64,000 nucleotides of DNA from Chamaecyparis obtusa (lineage: Eukaryota; Streptophyta; Pinopsida; Cupressales; Cupressaceae). The DNA lies in the NCBI GenBank assembly GCA_027943335.1, contig BSBK01001869.1:1979501-2043500 (forward strand), read 5' to 3'. Shown here one piece after another: positions 50,752 through 61,746 of this stretch. Position numbers and translations under genes: made by a program. Below the pieces are notes generated by a model. That model saw nothing but the letters and a program-made list of their open reading frames with translations. It was not told the DNA's origin and ran no database searches. Positions within the stretch are counted from its first letter, which is position 1. Each line of letters starts with the position of its first letter.

Positions 50752-51783
50752 ATTATTGATTGAAGAGATAAGATCATTTATCCATTGTAAGGTTGAATAT
50801 CTTCATTTAAATGCTATATTCAATGCATATATTGAACTATGTAATAAGTTTGGATTGAAGGATGAACACAAACATTTGACCAAAAAAGGTTTTACCTATA
50901 TTGTCGACCTACTCGATGTTTCTGAGACTGAGTGGATCATATATTTATTGATACGAGATCATGATCAGTTTATTTGGTTGGATAGGCCACATAAAATTAC
51001 CAAGGATTTAATTCATGCAATAACTAGTTTATGCGCAACAGATGGCTTACCTATTCTAAGGATGATATTGAAAGATGAGATTACTCATTTGACTAGGTAA
51101 AGACAAGATTAGAGGGCCATGAAGATCAATGATATTGAAGACATAGAGGTCAAGTTTGCATCTATGATAACCAATTACAAGGTATATCAATCGAGCTAAT
51201 TGAATAGTGTACCCAATGAAGGAATTAATGCTGCATAATGGATGGTGAAGGATAATGCACAATAAAACATATGTGAGGTCATGAGGAGTCAATTCTTTGT
51301 CAGCATGGAGTAGATAAAGAAGAACAAATATGAATTTTTCAAGTATGATTATGTATTGGTATGTATATTTTTATATCTACAAAATAATTTCCTTGGTATC
51401 GGTAATATTCAGTGGTCAACTGATAGACCAGTAGTACTACAGATTAATGAGTGCATAAGAATGTTTAGAAATAACTTTACTACTATCATGTGGGGTTATT
51501 TGAAAGACTTTAAAAAATAAATACACAAGAGGGAAAGGATCCCAACTGGTATAATGGAAAAGTATAAATAAGACATATATTTCATTATGAGTACAAATAC
51601 ATGTTTGATTCAAGAGGTACAACCTAGAACCTCTTAGGCTTTACCAATGTGAGATGAAGTTGATGGTGATATTATATAACTTCATGCCATTGAGTTATTG
51701 TCCAAACTGATTAATGCAAGTAGCCTTAGGTTTGGTACTTATGAAGAAACATTTCTGAAAAATCACTCACAATTGATGGAACC
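50752..51783 (+). pseudogene. Coding relic F, part after B2
   Basis: Continues the F frame in phase: LLLIEEIRSFIHCKVEYLHL through KITKDLIHAITSLCATDG to THLTR, then stop. Further blocks (FFKYDYVLVCIFLYLQNNFL, IMEKYKQDI-like text with a stop) run to LMEP at 51783, where the LTR of D begins. The order of blocks parallels B2 ORF-U (ETEWIIYLLIRDHDQF versus ESKWIKILLSRIHDDLF). Several stops mark it as dead. The C-terminal half was cut off by D. Confidence 0.68.
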
Positions 51784-52765
51784 TGATGTAGGGGCATCCC
51801 AGGTTAAGGTAGGGGCATTCTTTGTCCTTGATGAAACTGCATGGGTGTTTGTATTTTGGTCAGTGTTACTCGGTTGTAGCCTTGACCAATGGCCTCAGTC
51901 ATTGAAGGAAGCTTGGTCATTGAAGGAAGCTCAGTCACTGAAGGAACTCGGTAGTCTCTGGCACTTGGTAAAAGTGTTACTTGGTCATGCCTATGGTGCT
52001 TGGTCGACACTAGTGCTTGGTGATGCCTGACATGCTCGGTCAATTCACTATCACTCAGTAGTTTTGGTTTACTAACTAGAGTTCTCTATGATTTTTTGAG
52101 CTAACTTGGTGTATTTATTGTTGGTAGGTATTTTTATAGGCTAACATGCTAAATTAAATATTTGTACACAATTGTAAGCTAACTTGTATGACATTTAATT
52201 ATTTTTTTGAGGAGTTAATGGTTTCATCTATCCAACTTGTGGCTGATGACTAGTATTTATAGGATGTTTAGGTATATTTTTAGGGGGAGGGAGGATCATT
52301 TTGGGAGATCAAAGAAGTTCACGACTTGGAAGACTTAGCAAATTAGATTTGAGGTTCTAAAAGTTGGAGTTGGTGAAGTTGTGGAAAGATCCTGCATGAT
52401 CTTGCAGATCAGATTGATATCTGATAGTTATTTGTAATAGAGCTAGTGGTTTGCACACTTGGAGACAAGGAGATTGCTTGGAGGCTTGTGCACTCAAGTT
52501 TAGATCTTCTTTAGGGTTTCCATCAATTGTTGATTATTTTTAGAGCTAAACTAGCTAAGATTGTATTGGATCTATTTGGATCTTGCAGAATTGTTTCTGA
52601 TTGTAATTGGCCCTAACCCGGAAGGCCTTACAACCAGGCATGTTAATGAAAATTAATTGAAACAATTGTTGTGTTATCTTTTGTATTGGGTATTCCACTA
52701 TGTAATTCTATTAGCTACAAGGTTTGAACTATCCTTCATTGGATCCACCATCCTTGACTATGTCA
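51784..52765 (+). repeat. 5' LTR of Ty3/gypsy element D
   Basis: Starts TGATGTAGGGGCATCCC (start could be 51787) and ends CTATGTCA, two bases before the primer site. Repeated CTTGGTCA/GCTCGGTC words occupy 51890-52060. The 3' LTR is not in the window because element C interrupts D. Confidence 0.78.
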
Positions 52766-52767
52766 GG

Positions 52768-52778
52768 TGGTATTAGAG
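52768..52778 (+). other. Primer-binding site of D
   Basis: TGGTATTAGAG after the LTR end; initiator-Met type with one C-to-T change. Confidence 0.85.
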
Positions 52779-53038
52779 TGAAGTTGTTCCTATTGGGGTT
52801 GATAGTTGATCTTGTGAAGTGAAGTTTGACCTAGCAAGGATGATATTGTGAAGTTGATCTTGTTGGAGTAGAGATTGTGTACAATCTAGATTATAGATTT
52901 GGAGCACTAAACTTGTGGATCTTGCCCTAGTTGTTTGTTCAAGGTGGCAGGTTGAGATCTGACTTGTACACAACTTAGAGATTTCCACAAGGTGGTCGGT
53001 GAGGGTTTGTTGCAGAGGGTTTTTGCATATCTTGAAGG

Positions 53039-54608
53039 ATGCCTCTGAGAAGATTGGACCCTAGAGCTATTGTAGATATTTTTGATGCTATGGAATCAAA
53101 TATTTTTGATAAATTTAGATCAGATGTTAGATATGAGATAGAATTGATGAAGAATGACATGGTCACCGAGATCATGATAGTTGTTGTTGGTGTACCTTAG
53201 AATGTTGGTATTGAAGATGGCTATAAAGAAGCTACTAAAGAATTTGAAACTTCTTGATCTAATGGTGATGATCGGAGGAATAGATCTATTGAAGACATAA
53301 CTGCTTAGTTGCCTAGATCTGGAGCTTAGTTTAGCAATAGTTACCGAATGGAAGTTTCTACTTTCTCTGGTACTTTGAAGCCTGACAATCTGATTGATTG
53401 GATTGGTGAACTTGAAGATTTCTTTGAGCTGGAAGAAATTGAAGATCCTCTTCAAGTGAGATTAGCACAGACAAATTTGAAAGGACATGTTTCTCTTTGG
53501 TGGAAAGAACTACAAAGAGATAGAGAAGATGAAGGTGAAACAAAGATCAATCAGTGGAGGTTGATGGTGACTAAGTTGAAAGCTAAGTTCATACCTTCTG
53601 ACTATGAGCTTGACTTGTTTAAGAAGTTGTAGAATCTGAAAGAGAAGGATTTGTCTATTGAAGATTATATTGAGGAGTTCTACAAACTTACTATTTGGTT
53701 TGGACACCAAGAGCTTGGTAAGGAAAAGGTAGCTTAGTATGTGAATGGTCTGAATTCAATATTTAGGATGAGCTTGGTATGCTAAAGATTGATTCTATTG
53801 AAGATGCTTATTAGTATGCTCTAAAGGTAGAAGATAAGTTGAAGAGGAAACACCATAGTAATCCCCAAGAGAAGGAAAAGATTGATCACTTAGTGAAGGA
53901 TAAACCAACTGATGCAAAAGATGAACAGAAACCTGTAGAACCAAAGATGAAGACAGGTAAAGTTATCTTTAAGGGTAATTTCTATAAGTATGGAGAGGAA
54001 GGATGTCATTATTTTGAGTGTACACAGAAGAAGGTTGATTGATGAACTATTGTGACGAATGAGAACATTCAGAATGAACCTAAACCAAAGAAATTTCTAC
54101 TTCGGTGAACATTTCTTGGTACAAAGGAGGAACCTTGTCAAAGGAGTAACTTGTTTAGAACCTGATACAAGTTTGAAGGTAAACTCTGTGATGTTATTGT
54201 TGATAGTGGTAGTACTGATAACCTTGTCTCTAAGGACATGGTTCAGAAACTTGGTTTGAATAGAATGAAGCATCCTTGTCCTTATAGGATTGGCTGGTTA
54301 CAAGATGTTCATGCTTTGGAAGTAAGAGAGCAATGCTTCATTGATGCTCAAATTAGCCAGTATAAGGATCTTGTGTTATGTGACATTGTGAAGATGAATA
54401 GTTGTGATATATTGCTCAGTAGACCTTGGCAATATGATTGTAGAGCTATTTATGACTGTGTCTAGAATGTGTTTACTATTGAGAAGCATGAGAGGAAGTT
54501 TTCACTGATGCCTTTAATGGATACAATGCTCAGTGGGAGAAGCCTAAGTATTGGTAGCCAAGTTGAGATTGTGGATCTAGAGAAACTGAATGATCAGTTT
54601 GGAGAACC
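53039..54608 (+). pseudogene. Element D: Ty3/gypsy gag and protease, truncated
   Basis: ATG 53039 (MPLRRLDPRAIVDIFDAM) opens gag. The capsid-like core has VSTFSGTLKPDNLIDWIGEL, LKGHVSLWWKEL and FIPSDYELDLFKKL. A worn knuckle follows (FYKYGEEGCHYFECTQ). The protease has VDSGSTDNLVSKDM at about 54205. Gag and protease align block by block with element H, so D and H are related lineages. The frame shifts near 53770 and 54050, and most stops are TAG. After GEP at 54608 the LTR of C begins, so reverse transcriptase and integrase are missing from the window. Confidence 0.9.
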
Positions 54609-55861
54609 TGTAGTACCCCCATAGTTTTCTTTCAATTTTTCAGTGCCATTCTCTTTTGGGCCACTTTTTTGTGTGCAGATCTTATTATTTCAGTGACTTT
54701 TGATGATCTAGATTATGATTATGATTATGTCATGTGATGTCATATTTAGATGTTGATATTATCATGTTGCGATGTTTTTATCTTTCAGTTGGGTTATGAT
54801 GTACTTACCCCATACTAGCATGTGTATGGTGTTCATATGTATGTATCTATTTTATGTGTCTATATGGTAGAGGGTGGAGGCATAGTTATTATCTATTTTA
54901 TGTATCTATTTTATGAACCTAATAAGATAAGTTCCTTGCCCATGCTTGAGTGCTAGTACAGACTAAGATTGGAATGGAGATGATGTTGGAAACCTTGAGA
55001 GGTGTGTTTAGCATAGTTAATGGCTTCGTCTATATGAGAAGTCATTGATCCGTGTATGGTCACTTGAGTACTGGGATCCAAAGAGATTACCAGGATGAGA
55101 CTCAAGGGTTAGACGTAGATGATGACACCTACCTATGCATAGTCTAGTTATCTTACATGGTCAGTTGCCTCTGGATTAGTGACTCATACCTATCACTATA
55201 TTTGTTGACCTTGAGTTAGTAAGCTTTTAGGATTCCTTTCCTAGTGGTGTTTCCTAATTTGACTTGATTATCTGAGTGGGGTCTGATGTTATCTCCTCAG
55301 CATGGTGGGGTAGACCTTTATGGTTCTACACAGACGGGCGGTAGTGATTCTTTACCATTTGAGATTCGATGTCCTAGTGCCAGTGCTTGATGGTGTCTTT
55401 GTAGTTTGACTCCTTATGATACTTCTTTATTGATGTTCTTTTCTTATTTTTATTTATTGTAAATCTTGTATTAGAGTATCACATGTGATACCTAATTTGG
55501 ATATTGTAATTTAGATGTTAGAGTGATTATTGCATACCTTTTAACATGTGCAGTGGATGTATGTTTATTAGGATTCATGGATGTTCATTAGAATGTAATT
55601 ATTATGATGTAATTATTAAATTTAATGTATGGAATCTTTTGTTGATGTTATGTAATGAGTTGTGTTAGTAAGTAATTCTATATCATGGGACCCATTAGAT
55701 TTGTAATCTATGTTAATGATGTGTGTTATGTGAGTAAATGGTTAATGCTTTCATGTGAATGTTTATCTTATATGTAAACTTTAGAAGAAAAAAAAGTGTT
55801 CACCAAAATTAGTATCATGTTCTAGGTTAGTTTCTTTTGGGTTCCCTGGTGGGGCGTTACA
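54609..55861 (+). repeat. 5' LTR of C, with internal deletion of about 3 kb
   Basis: The first 290 bases match the 3' LTR start (61747 onward). Then, within a repeated TATCTATTTTATG, the sequence jumps to AACCTAATAAGATA, which in element A lies about 3.2 kb into the LTR (12682). The end GGGGCGTTACA is intact. Confidence 0.88.
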
Positions 55862-55863
55862 TT

Positions 55864-55879
55864 TGGTATCAAAGCCAGG
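55864..55879 (+). other. Primer-binding site of C
   Basis: TGGTATCAAAGCCAGG, initiator-Met type with one change. Confidence 0.92.
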
Positions 55880-56063
55880 TTTCTACACTGGGAACTCTGG
55901 GTATGTACGCTCATTAGGTTTTATGTGTGTAGTTTAAACTTGAAACAAACTTAGTCATATAACATATCTATTTTTAGACTATTTCTTTGTGATCATTTTG
56001 TCTTGGATTATGTTTTGATCTATGTTGTGAGATATTGTTGGGTCTTCTCATGTTGCAAGAATC

Positions 56064-56959
56064 ATGCCTGAAACTAGAGCAACTAGAGGCTGAGGTAGAG
56101 GTAGTTATGGTAGGCATGGAAGGGTAAGGAAACCTAGCCCCTCCATAAGTGTCAGTCAGGAGAGTCACCACCAGCAATCTAGGGGTGAGGAGAGAGAGGA
56201 TTGTCAGGATGATCCTGATATGAGATAGCTCTTGTGGGAAATCCTTACTCGCCTTGGTCCCGAGATAGATAGGGAAGAGTAGGATGGTTCTCAACATTTC
56301 TAGAGGAATGATAGAGAGAGAGAGAGATCCAAGAGCCCTCTAAGGAGGAACTTCACTGTGGATCCTTCAGTGGTGGTAGCTAACCATATGAGGGACCTAA
56401 TGAGGGGGTGGCCTATTCCCTTTGATGGGAAGAGTATTGGACTTGAGGCAAAGACATGGTTGATAGCCTTAGAGTGAAGTTTCACCATGCACCCATTTAG
56501 TAGCAATACTAGGGCTAGATATGTTGTGACACAGCTCACAAACTTTGCAACTATATGGTGGATAATTGAGGAGGAGAAGTTGGGTCTTCGTATGGATACA
56601 GTTATATGGGAGATGTTCTTAGAGAATTTCCAAGAACATTTCCTTTCTGATCAGTGGAGGAAATAGAGGTCCGATGAGTTTCATAATTTGAAAAAATTGA
56701 CTATGTCAGTGAGTGAGTATGAGAGAAAATTCTTTGAGCTCAAATAGTATGTTGGCTTCGGATAGGATATAGCCTTACTAGTATAGCATTTTATCAGGGG
56801 GTTGAATTCTTGCATAATTGGGAATGTTCTACTCTTTGAGCCTAAAACCCTCAAAGATGCAGCCATTAAAGCTACTCTCAAAGAGGCTAACTTAGCCTTG
56901 GACCATGGTTGAAATTCATATACTTTAGCAGGTGGACCTTCAGGTTTAGGATTTAGAGG
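56064..56959 (+). pseudogene. C gag relic, N-terminal and capsid part
   Basis: ATG 56064 gives MPETRATRG, then a charged linker, then the Ty3/gypsy gag core: IGLEAKTWLIAL, ARYVVTQLTNFATIWWIIEE, FLENFQEHFLSDQWR, LTMSVSEYERKFFEL and ATLKEANLALDHG. One frame is kept for 300 codons with ten stops (seven TAG, three TGA, no TAA). Solo LTR G interrupts after GLGFR. Gag of this type forms the particle that packages element RNA. Confidence 0.9.
56955..56959. repeat. Target duplication of solo LTR G, left copy
   Basis: AGAGG, identical to 61211-61215. Confidence 0.9.
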
Positions 56960-59900
56960 TGTCATGCCCAAAAAAAAACAACCAAAAATGTAACAAATTT
57001 TTTTTTTTAAAAGGGTGAAATGTAATAACATATGTCATTGTCACGTACTTCGATCTACTTAGCCAAAGATCAACACGGATACTCCTATGCTGAAAATAGT
57101 TAGGGATATGCTTGCAATGACAGTAACAAAAAGTGGATCTGTCAAGGGGAATCTATCTCAACTAAGCCCTCATCAAGAAAATGTTGAAGGTCCTGTTATC
57201 AGGATGAACTTTAATTGAATTGACTATTATCTTGTTAAGAAGTTCCACTGCTAGATGTGTATGAATATAAACCCGACAAAAATACTAGATTAATCATTCA
57301 ATTCATTCTTAGTTAGGTTGGAACATAATACTGCTAACTAAAAGTCTAATTCATTAATTACCAAAATTAGAATTTAATGGCTAAAGGATTATAATTGGCA
57401 TCTAAATAACTAATGTCCTACTCCAATAAACCCTCACCTAAAGATTCACCATACCTATCACTTCCTAATACTATGTTCTCTCCTCTAAAAGAATCTAACA
57501 TAACAACAAGTAATTATTTCCTAAACATCTTGTACTCATCCCCTAATTAACTAATTGATTTATTTATTGAACCCATGACCTACTAAAACATTTAGTAAGT
57601 AATTAGACAATCGTCTTAAGTGTCAATAAGTCTCTGAGGTTTAACGTAGCTGGTCTAATATAGACAAGTCACCAAATTAATTAAACTTAAACATTACTTA
57701 ATATTTTAACACATTAAAAGTTAAATAAAGGTATCATCTCCTAACCATATCCTAACATTATAAACTATCCCTAGAATAATTTATCCTTAATAAGGAAAGT
57801 TAGTGCATAATCCACTCTATACACAACTCATCTAACCTATAACTTAATTACCCCATTTACTAATAATTACAAGGAAAGGAATAACAAATAATTAAAATTA
57901 GCAAGGGAGAAAAATTCAAATTCTAAAAAGGCTAGTCTACCCCCTATGCTAACCTACATCACCCACTAGCCAATCATAAAGCCAAGGGGAGCGCACTTTT
58001 AAGAGGACAAAAGGGAAGACAAGGTTTGAGGGCCCCACCAATCTCATGGATGGGATTTTTGCACAAACCAAGGCTAGAGAAGTTAAGGAAATGTTTAAAG
58101 TCAATGCAACAAACAAGACAAGTGTGCTGCATTCCCCAAGAAGATGACCAAGTGGGTGGTGCACCTAGTAAGGAGGAAGGACTCTTTTTATGACAAAAGA
58201 GAAGGTGTCAGATCTTTAAGTCAGAGTTGGGTGCGTTTGCAAGGAGGTACTTGAAGGATTAGAGAGTTTATTAAAGCCATGTCAGCCCAAGAGAAACAAG
58301 GTACTAAAGTAAAAGAACAATGCATTAAATCTCCTTTGTTGTTAAGGGTCACTTCTCAAGGCCCCTATTTACCCACGTAGGGAGGTGTTTGACTGAGCAT
58401 TAAACATAATGCTTTCCCATGCCCATCACCTGCACCTAGGAAGAGGGATTTGGTGGGGTCCACTAGCAAGTGGGGAGAACTTTATAGCAATTTTTTTTAT
58501 AGTAAAGTTTATTTAGACTCAATCAACAACATAGTATTGACTTAAGCATGGGTTAAAGTGTAGATTAGTCTAATAAATTCCATTAGATGTTGATGTTAAG
58601 AGGAGAAGGAGAATATTCTCTATGGTAAGGGAATATTTTCCTTCTCCATACAAAATCCAGAGAGCTAAATGCTCAAACAAAATTCTGGAATGTCATTTTT
58701 TTACAATATGGCTAATACTTCATCAACTTGAATTCTTTATTTTATTTACTAGTCATAGGTGAGGTTTTTAGAATGCACTTAGTGGTTCAATTTAAGAGTT
58801 GCTCAAGAAGGTAATGAGTAAGTCTAGAATGTATATATGTCTCTTATTGACATTTCATCTTATCAGTTATTCCATGGATAATTCTTTTGAAAGAGAATAA
58901 GGAATGATCAAGTTTCTTCATCCAAGTATAGTCTTCTTAAGTAAGAGTTTGGTCTAAAATTAGATAGATTGCAATGAGCTTAAAACTATGAATCCAAATA
59001 TTAAGAGTTTCATGGCTATCCATATTAATGAAATTTTACATACTATTGAATGATTTTCATGACCTTTCTTGCCAACTTTGAATAACTTTTTTTTTTAAAA
59101 GAAAATAACTCCACTATCTTAAGAAGAAAAATCAATTAGACAAGATAGAAATACATTGCATTTTCATTATAGACATCCTATCAATTTCATTACATAATCT
59201 CTATGGTGAAGAAGCATTTACATTACAATTATATATTACACTTTGATGGAATACTCAATGAGAGATCAACATAAAAGAGCTACTTCACTTCATCATATTA
59301 CATATACCCTTTCATATACATCTACTATTTTATAATGAACTCAATAATGGAAATTCTTTACAATATACAAGAGAGAAAGATCTCCTTCAAGGTCAATAAT
59401 ACAACAACTTAGGAGAGTTGATACAAGCTCAACAAGAGAAACTTCTTCAAGCTTTTCCACTTGGGTGTTGACCTCAAAACCTGCAACAAAGGAGAGAACC
59501 ATGGGTGCTCACCACCCAACCAAGGCCTCTTATGAGACCACCCCCAAGCTTGGAGAACCAAGGCTAAATGGGTATGCAACAAGATCAACAAGATGCTCAC
59601 AAACAATTTACACAATGCACATACAACAAATTACTCCCTTCCAAGGTTACACAAATGAGTCTTACAAGCTCATTGAGAGGGTGGAGGTGGGATTTTCCAA
59701 GGGGAGAATGCCATTACATACAAATTTTCTCACCATGAGTATCCAAATGCCTCTTCAAGGCTACATATCCATGCATATCCAAAAGCCTCTTCATACACAT
59801 ACTTTGCTTAACATTTTCTTCAAAATACAAGAATGCAATGGCTTCCATGGTGCCCACACACCATGGACTTATCCCTCTTCTCCAAGAGAAGAGACTCTCA

Positions 59901-61210
59901 CCTCATGGAGAGCCCAACTAACCCCTCCACCCATAGGCCACTTCTTCCCTTCCCAAAGGGTGAGTAATGCCTCACACCCATAAACAAGAACTCCCTCAAT
60001 CAAGCAAAAAGAACAAGATCAAACCATGAAATCAAACCCAAAATCCCTCCCTTACAACACATTGCCACAACAAGAATCAAGATTCATATACATGAGAGGG
60101 AAAGATACAAGCTAATCTAATGCACAAGTAGAAAGACTTCCATGAGAAGAGTAACCAACCTCCACAAGTGTGATGGAAATGGAAATTTGAGAAGAGCTTA
60201 TCCACTTTTCTTCCTCCTCCAAAACCCTAAAGTCTCTAAAATTAGAGAGTGGGTGAACACCCTCTAATTCTATCCAAGGCCTCTAAAAAGGGCTCCAAAT
60301 CCTACCCACCCACCAATCATAATTCCAGATTTGACTCTAAGGTCTCCTTGATTTCCCTTGTCCCCCCAATGATTAATGCTTGATTGGAAGGAAAGGTAAA
60401 GTTGGGTAAGGGTCAAGATCCATCCAATCTCGTAGGTAAGGGTAAATGGGTCCAAAAAAGGGTTGCCAAAGTCTCTAGGGGGTTTAGGATATGCTCAAAA
60501 CCTTCCTAACCCATACCCCTAACATCAAGATACATAAATTATGCCAAAAATGACCCCTAGAACTTCTTATTGGCCTCTAGAAGTGGCTGGAATAAAATAA
60601 ATTTAAATGAGTACATTACAAGTGTCAAGTGACACTAACAATTGCACATTACATACAAATGCCAAGAAAGACAACACGAAGCTAACTATTAATGCACATG
60701 AAAATTCACTTTTACGACAAGTTCACATTACAACGAGGCTTTGTAATCCCACATTGGACTAAGCCTTGGTTTACTCAGTTCACATGTGTTTAACCTTGGT
60801 TCTCCGATAATTCCCATGGTTCTCATACCTGCACACTTCACATTGAGCATCAGTAGTTCAAGATGATAACATTACATGAAATATACATATTCAATTTCCT
60901 ATTTAGTATCATAACTCAATATGTATAGCTCAATTCAAATCACAATTTTCCATTCAATAATATTCGAACATCATAAGTACATAATCATCATATGCAGTAA
61001 TCAAATCTAATCATGAATAATTCACTTAATCAATGATGCATGATAAAAATCATGATGTACTCTAGATTCACATCCACACATACATAATATAATAATCACC
61101 ATCAAAATATCGTATCTCGAGTCTCAATCCAAAATAGATCAACAAGTGTATCACTGTATCAAAATGCAGAAAAAGAAAGATGCTATGACGGGTCAGGGTG
61201 AGGCCTCACA
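56960..61210. mobile_element. Solo LTR G, 4251 bp, in C gag
   Basis: Starts TGTCATGCCC, ends GAGGCCTCACA, and is flanked by perfect AGAGG copies inside the C gag region. It has no internal region, primer site or coding, as expected after recombination between the two LTRs of a full element. A 17-bp hairpin lies at 58602-58647, and TGTAATCCCACATTGG sits near 60745. Open frames inside (for example 59465-59983) show no motif. Its family is unrelated to A/C by sequence; orientation is not determined. Confidence 0.85.
58602..58647. repeat. Inverted repeat in solo LTR G
   Basis: GGAGAAGGAGAATATTC (58602-58618) pairs with GAATATTTTCCTTCTCC (58631-58647), 16 of 17 bases, 12-base loop. Confidence 0.8.
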
Positions 61211-61215
61211 AGAGG
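61211..61215. repeat. Target duplication of solo LTR G, right copy
   Basis: AGAGG directly after CTCACA; C gag sequence resumes here. Confidence 0.9.
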
Positions 61216-61510
61216 GAATCAGTCTTAGGGTAATGGGAACTTCAAGAAGTCATCAAACTTCTATAGAGGTAACTAGAACTAGCAATAGGTTAAGTCACTT
61301 CCACTTCCTTCTACTCAAAGCGGTGGTTCTCAGACCAAGAACATTCATAGTGGTCAGTAGAGTAAGGATCATTCTTTTGGTTAGCCTACTCAGAGTGCTC
61401 AGCAGAGGTAGCTTCTAGCAGCCTAGTGTTCCTATAGTGAGGAGAGTGTTCAAGGGAGATTGCTTCACTTGTGGCCGACAAGGTCATAAGTCATATGATT
61501 GTCCTTAGTT
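61216..61510 (+). pseudogene. C gag relic, C-terminal part with zinc knuckle
   Basis: A Gln/Ser-rich linker in one frame (GGSQTKNIHSG, TQSAQQR) is followed, in another frame, by GDCFTCGRQGHKSYDCP, a perfect CX2CX4HX4C knuckle at 61461-61502. A frameshift therefore lies between. TAG follows the knuckle. The remaining bases to the polypurine tract (61511-61734) show no protease or RT motif. Confidence 0.88.
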
Positions 61511-61734
61511 TTTAGGACAGAGTTTGATAGCTTCTAAGCCTATAGTTGGAGATGCAGGTAGATCTCATAGGGCCTTTACAGTTGGGAATGATCCTTAGTG
61601 TTTGAACCCTAAGGTAGGGAAGGGTCCGATGGGACCTTCTTAGTAATCTTTGGTTTAGGTTCTTTTTAGTGCAGCTAGGTTTATGGGACTCATATCCGTA
61701 CTTGTTCCAGGCTTCTAGGAGTAAGCCTAATCTT

Positions 61735-61746
61735 AGGGGGGGAGGA
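61735..61746 (+). other. Polypurine tract of C
   Basis: AGGGGGGGAGGA directly before TGTAGTACCCC; the flanking AGGAGTAAGCCTAATC is shared with A. Confidence 0.88.

Noticed and set aside
59465..59983. 172-codon open frame in solo LTR G
   Set aside because: No domain, low-complexity repeats (MPLQGYI, KPLHTH), and position inside an LTR. Not supported as a gene.
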